Shown here piece after piece: positions 55,501 to 63,728 of a stretch of DNA of 64,000 nt. The stretch spans positions 1 through 64,000 of the forward strand of contig NW_025934787.1 of NCBI RefSeq assembly GCF_000764305.2, given 5' to 3'. Position 1 is the first letter of the stretch; each line of letters opens with the position of its first letter. Made by a program: the position numbers and the translations under genes. This DNA comes from Hyalella azteca (Eukaryota; Arthropoda; Malacostraca; Amphipoda; Hyalellidae). The notes under the pieces are model-generated. The model was not told the origin of the DNA and made no database searches. It saw nothing but the letters and a program-made list of their open reading frames with translations.

Positions 55501-57490
55501 ATCCCGACGTACGCAACAATATTGATAAACCAGGGATGATCGCATATGACCAGGGAGCATATCTTTATATCTAAAGAAAGAACCGATTGTGAAATTGTTT
55601 ACCAGCACAATATGAAGATTGATAAACGGGAAGTATCTATTGAACAAGACTTTTAATTCTCTTGACATAGCTTCGGACGCAGGGCCGAAGTATGGAAAAG
55701 AACAATAAATAACGTTCCTACTATCGCGCTCAGGAGCAACTTCACTGTATCGCTTCAACATGAATTGCTTGATTTGGGTAAACACGAAACTTGCCGGAAA
55801 TCCATTAAGAGAAAAAATATTGCATAAAAATTCAAATTCAGCGTGTATATAGCATGGTATGTAGAACAAATGCGGAAACCTCTATGTAATAATGTTTGAA
55901 GCCCATTCAACTTGAATCGGAATGAACAAAAACTAAAGAATTTGGGACTTAGGCCGGTGAAAGTCGGTTTTCGGTACACAGAAGTCAGAAAACGGTCATT
56001 ATACTTGGTAACATTGCAATCGAGGAAGAAAAAAATATTGTTAGATTTAAGCTCCAATGTAAATTTGATAGAATTATGTTGCGAGTTTACGTAATCAAAG
56101 AATGGTTGACATGAGACGGATGTTCGAAAATTAAACATCCTTCACATTTTAGGTCCAATTTGAATTCAACTGTTAGCTCCTGTTCCCTTGAAATTGTGGA
56201 CAAATAGTTTCTTTGTGCTCCGTCTATTATTTGTAAATTTCGTTTTTTTTATTTCGTTCTGTGCTTTCAATATATTAATTTGTGACTTCTAATTTGCGAT
56301 TCTAGATTCTACGAACTGACGATGGAGCTGGTCTCCGAAACGTTTTCTATAAAGATATGAATTATTGTGGACTATTATTTTTTTTACATTCTTGGTATTC
56401 TATTATTCCTTTCCAGCGCTGGGCGGAGCAGTTAAAGCATGGTTATGATAGCAATGTCATCCTTCGTCCTCCTTGCTGTTTCGTCCCGGACTACGACTCT
56501 ATTGGCCAAAATATCTACACCTTAGATTTGAAAGCTCAAAACTCAGGACAGCTATCTGTAAAAAAATAATATAAATACACCTACATACTTACATTAAGTA
56601 AAGTACTAAGTTAAGAGCATATTTACACGTTAATATTCACGTCGCTCGTAAGGCATCAACATAAACCATATATCAACATGGATTTTACTGTTACGTGACA
56701 AATCATATCATGTGAAGTACAGATACCTGATCTATAAATATGAGAATTTTTTAAACTGTTTTTAAAATATTTTTTTTTCGACTCATGTTGAGCAGTCGCA
56801 AGTGTGGCAGTACCTCTTTGAACAAGGGTGGGTTCCAGGTGCTAGTTTCGTGAACGGCTCGACATCCACATGGTATGCTCAACCAATTACCCAGGTAACT
56901 CCTGATACCCGGATTTGGGTAATCGGGTTCCTCAATTTTGTACTACTGCTAAATATTATGATAAAAAAGTATATCTGCATTTTTGGACTATACAGTATAG
57001 TCAGTGGAATATTATCCGTTCCAACATACGTCTTATTCGTTGAGTAAACCTGAATAAAATATAATTAATATTGTATCATTTGTATATAGCAAAAGCTGAT
57101 CTACTTAATATCCATACCACACTAGCATCATTTTCTGCTGAATTAACCGAATATAGGCTAACAATTTTTATGCATTTGATGGTTGAAACATCGTTACATT
57201 ACGGTTCTTAACATCATGTCTCATTTGCACATGAACTTCAGGCTTTATGGCATGACACTAGTCAAATTGGCTGCGGAATCTTCGCTAGCAACAAAGATTG
57301 TGCTTCGCTTGGCGTTGACCCTGATGCTTCGATTGGCGGGGACCCTAATTCCAACTGTGTCAAGATCGTCTGCAACTATGCACCCGCGGGCAATGTGATC
57401 AACCCAGACGGTACTCGCCCGCCCCCCTACAGCACCACCGAGGGCTGCGTCACACCCTCCACCAAATACCCGGGGCTTTGTGCGAACTGA
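49452..57490 (+). CDS. secreted CAP-superfamily (venom allergen 5-like) protein with Thr-rich linker, eight exons
   Basis: CAP proteins are secreted, disulfide-rich proteins of varied function; arthropod members include venom allergen 5. Exons are 49452-49529, 49885-49991, 52233-52555, 52675-52817, 53016-53102, 56417-56557, 56796-56894 and 57242-57490, 408 residues in all. The order is a signal peptide (MQFIILGTLLCLVAATVV), a short acidic segment, a Thr-rich mucin-like linker (~78-168), a Cys-rich segment, then the CAP domain (~200-385). CAP motifs seen are FFVEIHNQARRL, NLREMTWNDDLAQTAQRWAE, SIGQNIY, ITQALWHDTSQIGCG and the CAP2 motif CNYAPAGN. The position that is usually His in HFTQ-type CAP1 reads Pro here (PITQALW). 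All joins are GT-AG and in phase. Family is secure; function is unknown. Confidence 0.93.
49885..49991 (+). CDS. CAP gene exon 2
   Basis: It follows TCTCGACAG and reads VQVDELKKFNLFEVIPGQEK, then TRDLSLQGGTPTIVP. It ends CCCAA|GTCAGT in phase 2. The sequence is not family-conserved; support is frame and splice phase. Confidence 0.78.
50168..50905 (-). mobile_element. internally deleted CR1-like LINE (ORF1 joined to 3' end), in CAP intron 2
   Basis: The 3' part (50168-50500) matches the other LINE 3' ends, including the TAGAATAGAATAGAAG repeat. The 5' part encodes an ORF1-type protein. The whole endonuclease and most of the RT region are absent. The insertion is antisense to the CAP gene. The upstream boundary beyond 50905 is unclear. 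Confidence 0.85.
50318..50905 (-). CDS. chimeric LINE ORF: ORF1 coiled coil fused to ORF2 C terminus, 195 codons
   Basis: From ATG at 50905 the intact frame has a charged heptad-like coiled coil (~1-85; LRSELHSLRNELVEMKAHLH). An ORF1/RRM-like start follows (RRRLNLVCFNVPES...ACKRL). After about residue 136 it changes to the ORF2 tail RQHFFSLRVTDMWNSLPDSI, then FKNRLDEAMQEH, also seen at 45.1 kb. The junction lies in CTGCG shared by both parents (about 50499-50505). It has no stops and no frameshift, unlike the other LINE copies here. It has no known function. Confidence 0.7.
   Translation of the reverse strand: MVEEKCSSMFSVFKAEIEETNKQEFRKRAEMEENHKKELSLLRSELHSLRNELVEMKAHLHKTENSDNAEGKGRKEVISDLTNESTRELLDRERRRLNLVCFNVPESNASDAEFITDCCAKALNVVVNITACKRLRSNTSMRQHFFSLRVTDMWNSLPDSIVEAPSTNIFKNRLDEAMQEHMFSLKMPSKLRIGQ
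51131..51585. repeat. interspersed repeat family C, copy 2
   Basis: It matches 38.09-38.96 kb in order: AAAGACCACCGCTGCCCTGG, CATCATGATTCCTACC, CAGAACTATGCTATCTGAAA, GGTGATGCACGGCAGG, GGCTGATTGGCGGATGTCCG and ATTGGTGGTGCACGGCTGC. It lies in CAP intron 2. Just after it, a 43-codon hydrophobic frame starts at about 51620 (MKFRLRLHLLRPSLF...), unrecognised. Confidence 0.7.
52233..52555 (+). CDS. CAP gene exon 3, Thr-rich mucin-like linker
   Basis: It follows CGTTGTCCTCAG, starts KRARTTPADTD and ends TPPTT at ACTA|GTAAGT in phase 1. Most of it is Thr/Ala/Pro repeats (TTTAPATTNTTTAPATTGTT) built on a 27-base DNA repeat (ACTACCACTGCGCCTGCC...). Such sequence is typical of O-glycosylated stalks. 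Two Cys (ACLGTDDILEQC) precede the repeats. Confidence 0.85.
52675..52817 (+). CDS. CAP gene exon 4, Cys-rich segment and start of CAP domain
   Basis: The acceptor ATCCGGCAG at 52674 is the one that keeps phase; the nearby TGCTCAG (52691) would not. The exon reads TDMGAQRCNHTQCLPVKNCA, then GLCGVSEADKAFFVEIHNQA and RRL. It ends TTG|GTTAGA in phase 0. The His of EIHN is the first conserved CAP-cavity residue. Confidence 0.85.
53016..53102 (+). CDS. CAP gene exon 5
   Basis: It follows TTCCTTCAG and reads IANGQAKNMPAGTNLREMTW, then NDDLAQTAQ. It ends CAG|GTGGGG in phase 0. The NLREMTWNDDLA block is the classic second CAP helix region. Confidence 0.93.
53951..54166 (+). mobile_element. tRNA-derived SINE, copy 3 (head-truncated)
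   Basis: It starts at GGAGTACCAAGATTGGAG, so the A-box is missing, but the B-box GGTTCGATCCC and the tail GAATCGGCGACAGGCCTACG are present. It lies in CAP intron 5. Confidence 0.88.
55060..55300 (-). repeat. Penelope inverted repeat, left arm
   Basis: This arm, from TAGTCCACAAAAATTCATAT onward, is the reverse complement of 56140-56385 with moderate divergence. It contains the last codons and 3' UTR of the Penelope-like frame. Confidence 0.87.
55148..56138 (-). mobile_element. Penelope-like element fragment (RT end plus GIY-YIG endonuclease)
   Basis: On the minus strand the frames show the post-RT region FLDCNVTKYNDRFLTSVYRK, then PTFTGL, FSFCSFRFKLNGL, LPGHMRSSLVYQYCC, then in another frame YVGMKSRNLYSRVAEHKG and finally RILESFYIFKLRPSLN. 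This order (RT tail, YxG-type GIY-YIG, ILE..YI..LKPSLN) is diagnostic of Penelope-like elements. The element is 5'-truncated and has frameshifts near 55790 and 55530, so it is inactive. It sits in CAP intron 5. Confidence 0.88.
56140..56385 (+). repeat. Penelope inverted repeat, right arm
   Basis: The arm holds the same 3'-terminal sequence as 55060-55300 on the opposite strand (TTGAATTCAACTGTTAGCTC through GATATGAATTATTGTGGACT). It ends about 30 bases before CAP exon 6. Confidence 0.87.
56417..56557 (+). CDS. CAP gene exon 6
   Basis: It follows CCTTTCCAG and reads RWAEQLKHGYDSNVILRPPC, then CFVPDYDSIGQNIYTLDLK. It ends TCT|GTAAAA in phase 0. IGQNIY matches the VG(E/Q)NLY motif of CAP proteins. 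Confidence 0.92.
56796..56894 (+). CDS. CAP gene exon 7
   Basis: It follows GTTGAGCAG and reads SQVWQYLFEQGWVPGASFVN, then GSTSTWYAQPITQ. It ends CAG|GTAACT in phase 0. It is the variable region before the CAP1 motif, which spans the next junction. Confidence 0.88.
57242..57490 (+). CDS. CAP gene exon 8 and stop
   Basis: It follows AACTTCAG and reads ALWHDTSQIGCGIFASNKDC, then NCVKIVCNYAPAGNVINPDG and a Pro/Thr/Cys tail ending YPGLCAN before TGA. CNYAPAGN is the CAP2 signature. Confidence 0.95.
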   Translation, partial: ALWHDTSQIGCGIFASNKDCASLGVDPDASIGGDPNSNCVKIVCNYAPAGNVINPDGTRPPPYSTTEGCVTPSTKYPGLCAN

Positions 57491-59336
57491 AAACGCCATC
57501 AGAGCGACAGCAGTTGATGTTTTTTGACAGGAAAGATCTATTCTTTATTTGGTCTAAACTTTTTCGCGAGGGCTGTTTAGTTTTGTTTCAGGAAAGAGCT
57601 ACTTCCTTATATAGAGCAGTTAAACACTAAAATTTTTTGTGTCGGGACTAATCCTGAATTAGTCCCGACCCCATCTCAATTAGTACCCCCATCTCAAACT
57701 GGGTTGCAAGATTGTCCTTTTTACCGGGAAAATTCCGCGATTTAATTTTTTTTAATTGCGTTGGCCGGCAAAAATTTCTGATGGCGGGTCGTCCTTATTG
57801 CATTTTACAATATATAATAGAAAGGAAAATTTTATTTTTGCACCTCATCCTTCAAATTTTATTGAATTGTACCTCAACCGTAAATATTGAATTGTAGGCC
57901 TCTTTTGCCCTTTTTTGTCCGAGGACTTGGCCTTTTTTGACCGTATTGCAACCCTGATCTGACCAATAACATGGAACCTGGGTTTCATTTGGAAAATTTG
58001 TTTGATTTCGCAGTTTACTTCTACTTTAAAGTTTCTGCAAGTGCCCACTTTTGCTTGAGGGATTTTTTGTTGATGATAAAAATTCCCATTCGATAATTAC
58101 TCTCTTGATTGAATAAAAATCTTCTGCATCGAGTGCATCTTTTCATTCCTCCTAGACTGAATACTTTACTTTACTTTAAACGAGTGATGCTTTAACCTAA
58201 AACTTTTTATAAAGATATCAGTCTATGCCTCTTTGGGTGACTAACATTCAACAAAACTTTACCACCACCAAAACCACCTTAAGGTAGTTGCAACACAATT
58301 GCATCACTTTCTTTTACACTTCTTAACGTTAATGTATAAATTCGTGTACAATTTACAATTCGTGTACAATTTAAACTTTCGTTTAAGAGAATAGTGAATA
58401 GTTAATAAATCCTTACCCAATACCTAGCACTCCAAACCAAAGCATCGTAAACGGTGAATCATACGTGTGACTACTCATTTAACGTATAATTGCAACAATC
58501 ATATTCATATACTCATTTTAATTTGGACGCGGTGGAGAGTCTTAGCCAAGGATGAGATATAATTGTAATAGATGGGATCAAATTTCATCACTTAATGGAT
58601 ATTTTCCGCCTAAAACGAGAACCTGCAGTGAAAACTACAACAGAAATTGCTGTTATATCGTTTCTGCTGTTCCGGCGGACATTTGCCCATTTCGGAGACC
58701 TGCTCATGAAACTGGAAAAGTATTTCCTAATATACGAAAAAATTCCCCGTTTTATTGTGGTACGGATTAACTAGACGCCGCCTAATAAAAAAAATTTCTG
58801 AAACAATCTGCACTTTCCACCAATGCTTTAATTTGTTTTCGGCTCCCTCCCTTCCCCTTCGATGACTTGGATGATACCATGTTGTTGTCATTGTGGTATT
58901 TATTGGTAACACGCCAGCAGGTCGTGTTGTCAAACTATAAACCACTATATATTCAGATTATTCAATGATCCCCCTATTCTACTTCAGGGTTTGGAAACGA
59001 AGAATGTAAAGGCTTGTTTAGATATCACAGCAGTAACTTTTCAATGCCCATGTTTCTTTTCCAAAACTTGGGGTCTAAATATTTGAGCTATAAATATCCA
59101 CGATACTAACATATATATGATGATGTCGGGTTCAGTTGATAGATCAAAAGTTTTTATATATATTCAGGAAATCCTAACAGCTTAGAATCGCGATCATAAC
59201 TAGACTACTAAACCATAAAGAGGAGAGGTACTTAGCTCTGTCTTGATCGAGTTGCGTACTGCAGCCTATAATAGCTCAGTCAGCCTCGCAGGGACACCAG
59301 AGACAAAGTGCTCTAACTTAACTGGCTCGGCCTTAC
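57491..59336. other. 3' flank of the CAP gene, no recognised gene
   Basis: It includes a perfect 12-base hairpin at 57641-57669 and a GAATAAAAA near 58110 that could serve as a distant poly(A) signal. Other open frames, such as 58552-58770, are short and unrecognised. Confidence 0.5.
57641..57669. repeat. perfect 12-bp inverted repeat, 5-base loop
   Basis: GTCGGGACTAAT and ATTAGTCCCGAC flank CCTGA. It lies 150 bases after the CAP stop codon, probably in the 3' UTR. It could fold in the transcript or be a small foldback relic. Confidence 0.85.
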
Positions 59337-59371
59337 AATAATAATTATAATAATAATAATAATAATAATAA
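59337..59371. repeat. AAT/ATT microsatellite
   Basis: About ten AAT units directly abut the 3' end of the SINE on the minus strand, and are best read as its repeat tail. Confidence 0.9.
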
Positions 59372-59591
59372 TTGCGGTTTCAGCGTTTATTAGGCCGTAG
59401 GCCTGTCGCAGATTCTTAACAGCGCAGAACATTCACAGCATTTTGCGGTCTCGAACTCGCAACTCACTGCTAACCGCCCGGCCTCCTCGCCGATTCTGAC
59501 CAGAAACTGGCGCACAGAGCTGGGATCGAACCCGCGCCTCTCTGCTCCAAACCTGGTACTCTGAACTTTAACCACTGGGCCACCCTGCCTG
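59372..59591 (-). mobile_element. tRNA-derived SINE, copy 4
   Basis: It has CCACTGGGCCA (A-box complement), GGGATCGAACC (B-box complement) and GGTTTCAGCG with TTATTAGGCCGTAGGCCTGT at the tail. Relative to copies 1 and 2 it lacks about 20 bases in the body (the CAGAATTATTGTAG segment). Confidence 0.92.
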
Positions 59592-59849
59592 GGCCACCCG
59601 GAATACTACAACAGGTAGTATTCCGCGCAGTAGTGCGGATAATATTCTTACAATATACAACACATCTAAAGTTTAATCTAAGATGAAAGGACTGCTAAAT
59701 TAATACAAAATTCAGGTAGTGACATGCGAGCATAGTTCACGAAAATTCATCTTATAAACGATATTCAGCTTAAAACAGTCTAAAAAGTTATAATCAATGT
59801 AAGGTACTAGTCTATGCACGAAACAGAATTCACTGCTGCCCTTGCCAAG

Positions 59850-60396
59850 CGACGGTCCAGCTTATGGCACCAAACTGTGATAAACCAATTCAAGAGTCGA
59901 GATTCTTCCGCTGATCGCTCCTTACAGTGACAAGGCAATTTCAGGGAAGGGACGATTCAGTTGATCGCGCCTGACGGCGACAAGGGGATTAGAGAAACGA
60001 GACAGTTCAGCTGATTGCGCATGAGACTCAGACAATACATGGGACGACAATACAAGACAATACGTGGGATGAAAATCAGCCCATTTTGGCAATAGGACGA
60101 TGCGTAGCTCTCAGGAAACGTTCAGCAATATTTCTTTCTAATTCATCTGCCTGTTAAAACACTTCAAATCACTGAGCAGGATGACACTTCCATAATGGAG
60201 ACTGGATAAAATTCGTGATATAACTAGGAAAAATGCTTTAAAAAGATGTATATGTCAATAATCATCCATAATATATCATAAAACATGTCACCTGAAATAC
60301 TTAATAAATTAACAATTGATTAATATTCATAAATAATACCAGTCGCAATTTATACTAAAACTATCTCCGCGTAAAATTTTGGAGTGGCCCCCACCA
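59850..60396 (-). mobile_element. candidate LTR with adjoining primer-binding-like site
   Basis: On the minus strand a unit starting TGGTGGGGGCCACTCC (60396) and ending TTTATCACA (59876) has TG...CA ends, about 521 bases. It is followed by TTTGGTGCCATAAGCTGGAC, which resembles the primer-binding site region of Gypsy/BEL elements. Internal sequence is lost after about 59590, where the SINE lies. Inside are diverged GATTCAGTTGATCGCGCCTG repeats. Confidence 0.45.
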
Positions 60397-60435
60397 TATC
60401 ACTCCCGCTCGTACATTATTCGTGTAGAGTGCCTT

Positions 60436-60801
60436 AGGGTACGGCCAGACTAAAAGCGAGAAAGCTGAAGCGCGCGGAAGCTTGGAGCGCGCTGACGCAG
60501 GCAGGCGCGTGTAGGTGGCCAGACACAACGCGAGGTGGCGCGAATGCGATCAGTTGCAACGATGGCGTCTCGGCGACAGGTGTTTCTTAGTGATTCTTCT
60601 TACCTCAAGTTTTTACAATTACAACGTGAGAATCCATAGATAGGCATTCATCCCATCAACGCATCACGCCATGAATATGGAGAAACCTATCACTTGTTTC
60701 GTGAATTGAAAAAGAGCGCCCAGAAATTTAAGGAATATACAAGAATGACGATAGAGAATGATAAGAATTACCTTGCGTGCACGTTGTTAGTAAAGAAGTG
60801 A
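60436..60801 (+). mobile_element. PIF/Harbinger-like transposon relic
   Basis: The start GGCCAGACTAAAAGCGAGAA is like the termini of PIF/Harbinger elements, followed by a transposase N-terminal frame at 60562. The opposite end is not found. Confidence 0.6.
60562..60801 (+). pseudogene. PIF/Harbinger transposase N terminus (broken)
   Basis: From ATG the frame reads MASRRQVFLSDSSYLKFLQL, then a TAG at codon 26, then IHPINASRHEYGETYHLFRE, LKKSAQKFKEYTRMT and TGA. HPIN..R...GE.HHL...L......F.EY.RM is the typical N-terminal block of Harbinger-type transposases. The catalytic DDE part is absent. Confidence 0.68.
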
Positions 60802-60844
60802 GCGTTCTAGCACGGGTTGGTTAAATGGGTTAATCACTGCCAGT

Positions 60845-61027
60845 TACCCCTATCTGCCTTTTTCAAGTGACTCCTATCCAATGGCAGCGAATCCTGACCA
60901 TTCATCAAGTCGAAGGGCGAGTTCATACCCTTCTCAGTCCACCAACTATTCCACTGTCGCGGAATACCCAGATACTTCAGCTTCCGTATCGCAATACCCG
61001 TCTAACCATGGGTCTGAAGCAATATAG
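60845..61027 (+). CDS. Ser/Tyr/Pro-rich open frame, unidentified
   Basis: An open stretch reads YPYLPFSSDSYPMAANPDHS, then RRASSYPSQSTNYSTVAEYP and SASVSQYPSNHGSEAI to TAG. It has a plausible CTGCCAG acceptor before it. Similar ASSYPSQS-like blocks recur at 63.15-63.72 kb. It may be an exon or part of the neighbouring transposon. Confidence 0.25.
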   Translation, partial: YPYLPFSSDSYPMAANPDHSSSRRASSYPSQSTNYSTVAEYPDTSASVSQYPSNHGSEAI

Positions 61028-62065
61028 GGCCCAAAAGACGATACTTCAATTTATGCTTTACTATCCTCTGGCCAACGTAAATCCTTTGTATTCAGAATTC
61101 AAGTAGAAATGCTTCAAGGAACATCAAACACAAATGGAAATAAAATATCAAATAATTGTCTATTGACATATTGACATGGTTTGCTTTAATTGCTTAGAAT
61201 TTAATTGTAAAAAATTGAACACACTTTTCAACCAAATTTTATCTCAGAAGTGAGCATTTAACAGCCTAGTTTAATAACTCTCCAAAAGTTGTGGTCCAAA
61301 AGTCGTGTCTCTGAGCCTAAACATCAAGACATTTGAGATAAATCTTGAACATTGATCAACGAGTTCTGAAGCATTCTCAATGCTAACATCAGCAGAATAA
61401 GGCAAAACTAAGGCGCAATAGGATGTAACTGGCGGCTTAGGGTAATTCAAATCATTGGCCCTAAAGGCAAATACAGTTTCTTAAAATAGGCTAGTAATGC
61501 TGGTAATCTCTGGTGCTATACTGGCCTCAGATCGGATTGAGAAAGAAACTGGCATCAAAAGCCCAGTGTTATCACATTTAGACATGAAATTACACCGTGG
61601 TCAAAACATTACTACTCACTTTGTGTTGACGGCTCAGAAAATGCACTAACAAACTAACTATAGATTTGGTAACTTCTTCATTACCTGCGTAAAGAGACAA
61701 TAGGTTGTCATACATGGAATAAAAAATAGCGAGTAAATCAAAAGAAAGAATAAATTCTGCCCCAGTTAAATCCTGACATCAACGCATCATGATCCTGGTG
61801 ACATCCACTGACTGAATTACTTTAATGAATTTCCATCGTTCTGGCTATTCAGACTGGATCTATCTAACAAATCCTGTTTAATTGTAAGCTACTAAACATG
61901 TACTTCATCGGCACATAACCACTTGAATGGCCTGATCAAGCAGACTTAAAACTCTACCGAATGAAAACATGCCAGGCAAGCATGATGAATATGAGATGAA
62001 TAACATAGATTGGCAGCTAATTAATGACGAATCAATTAATTATCAACAATCAACATTAATTAGGG
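61028..62065. other. unassigned spacer
   Basis: The sequence is AT-rich with no recognised exon or element. Confidence 0.5.
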
Positions 62066-62784
62066 CAGTGGTTCTCAAAGTGGGCGGTGGAAGGATCTGG
62101 GGGGGGGGCGGTGAGGAAGAAAGGGGCAGTAGAGGGGGCGGCAGTTCGCGAAGTCGGAGTCAGATGTTCGTACGTTTGTCTGACGATTTGTACACAACAC
62201 ATGCAGAACATGACTCCGACTCGAATAAATTTTCACAAGCTAAAAATAACCGTTTGGTAGTTAGGAATTTATATTCAAAATTTCGTTCGAATCTGTTCAG
62301 TAGTTTGGAAGAAATTATTTGATCACTGCGAATTTCGGCCCGCATTGCCAGATAACTCCCGAATGAAGGTGAAATTTAAAAATTTTTCCGAAGCTAAACA
62401 TCACCGTTACTCCGTTAGGTCCTAGTGAATACGTGATTTGAGTTTTATAGAGCTGCGTTCATATGTTTGGGAGATATTCCTTGGTCACTGAATTAGGAGA
62501 TTGGCCGTGAGACCGGCCACGAGTCCGGCCGTAAATTTGTCCAAGCCGTCTTGAATTTCTAGTGCTGAACCAGTTAAAACTGTAAAAAATATATTGGTTT
62601 ACTAAATGGGATTCTATTTGTGAAATACACATGTGTGTTTAACATTTCTCTTTTAAAATTGCAGCATACCAAATATTTTGAAAGAGGCGTTTGTTTTCAT
62701 ACGTGTCTTTCGGGGGGGCGGGGCGCTAGACATTCACTGGGGAGCCAAAGGGGACACCAGTCTGAAAAAGTTTGGGAACCACTG
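62066..62784. mobile_element. hAT/Charlie-like non-autonomous element
   Basis: The ends CAGTGGTTCTCAAAGTGGGC and GTTTGGGAACCACTG are the well-known CAGTGGTT(C/T)(C/T)CAAA inverted termini of hAT elements. No clear 8-bp duplication and no transposase are seen. A run of ten G and GGGGGGGCGG blocks lie inside. Confidence 0.72.
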
Positions 62785-63119
62785 CAATAGAGCAATCAGA
62801 CACTCAATTTTTCACACTTGAATTCTGACAGGCCCATAACGAGCTTTGAAAATGGCGTTCACAGTCACATACAAGTTTTCTATTAAAACGCTAGCTAATC
62901 TCATGAAGAAATTTTTCAACTCATGCTCTGCATTAACCACATGAACTCTAAGTATAATTGTATAATTATGCACCAGCAGCACATTATTATAGCGAAATAT
63001 GGGCGCGAAAACGACTGGAACGTCCTCCAACTATACAGGACGCGTCCGATTTCAATCGGACCGTGAGTTGAAGTTTTATTTTTTCGTAACATTTCGTGCT
63101 AATATTTTTTATAAACGTG

Positions 63120-63728
63120 ACACCAACTTTCGTATCCTACCTCAGGTCCATGAGTGAGTTCATACCTACCCTCTACGAGCATCACGGCTCACATGACGCT
63201 CGCCCCGCAGGCGAGGCAGTCGCTAGTGCCGCTGAGTCGACCGTCGGAACTGCCGTACTAATGTACAAACATATTAGCGCACGAGATATATACAAGCCAA
63301 TAATGTATATCCGTAAATTATTCATAGTTTTTAACCCGAGGTATTTTGCTAAATGTGAGGCATTGTGCTCAATGTGAGGACCGATTTTCAACGTGAGCGC
63401 CGATGTTAAACACGAGGCTTTGTGTTTAAAGTGAGCCGAGATGCTCGTAGAGTGTAGCCGAGATGCTCGTAGAGTGTAGCCGTGATGCTCGTAGAGTGTA
63501 TTTAGTCAGCTACCCTCTACGCCGCCTTCGTGCCCTACCTCCGGTCCAAGGGTGAGTTTATACCCTCGACGCCAGCCCAACCACTACCTTACCCTCGTAT
63601 CCTACCTACAGAGGAGAGTCCCAGGATGAGTTCACACCCTCATCAGCCCTCCAACTACCCTGATATCGTACACTTGATTAAAGGCAGGAATAAGGAATTC
63701 TTATTGGTGTCCAGTGAGTTCACGTAAA
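63120..63728 (+). repeat. diverged coding-like tandem segments
   Basis: Blocks around TACCTCAGGTCCATGAGTGA, CCTCCGGTCCAAGGGTGAGT and CAGGATGAGTTCACACCCTC recur with GAGTT(C/T)A(C/T)ACCCTC in each. Two frames share SYLRSMSEFIPTLYE and PYLRSKGEFIPSTPA. The blocks also resemble 60.9 kb. They may be relics of a repetitive protein-coding exon. Confidence 0.45.
63433..63500 (+). repeat. 22-bp triplet tandem repeat
   Basis: AGCCGAGATGCTCGTAGAGT plus GT is present three times in a row, the last with one change. Confidence 0.9.
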
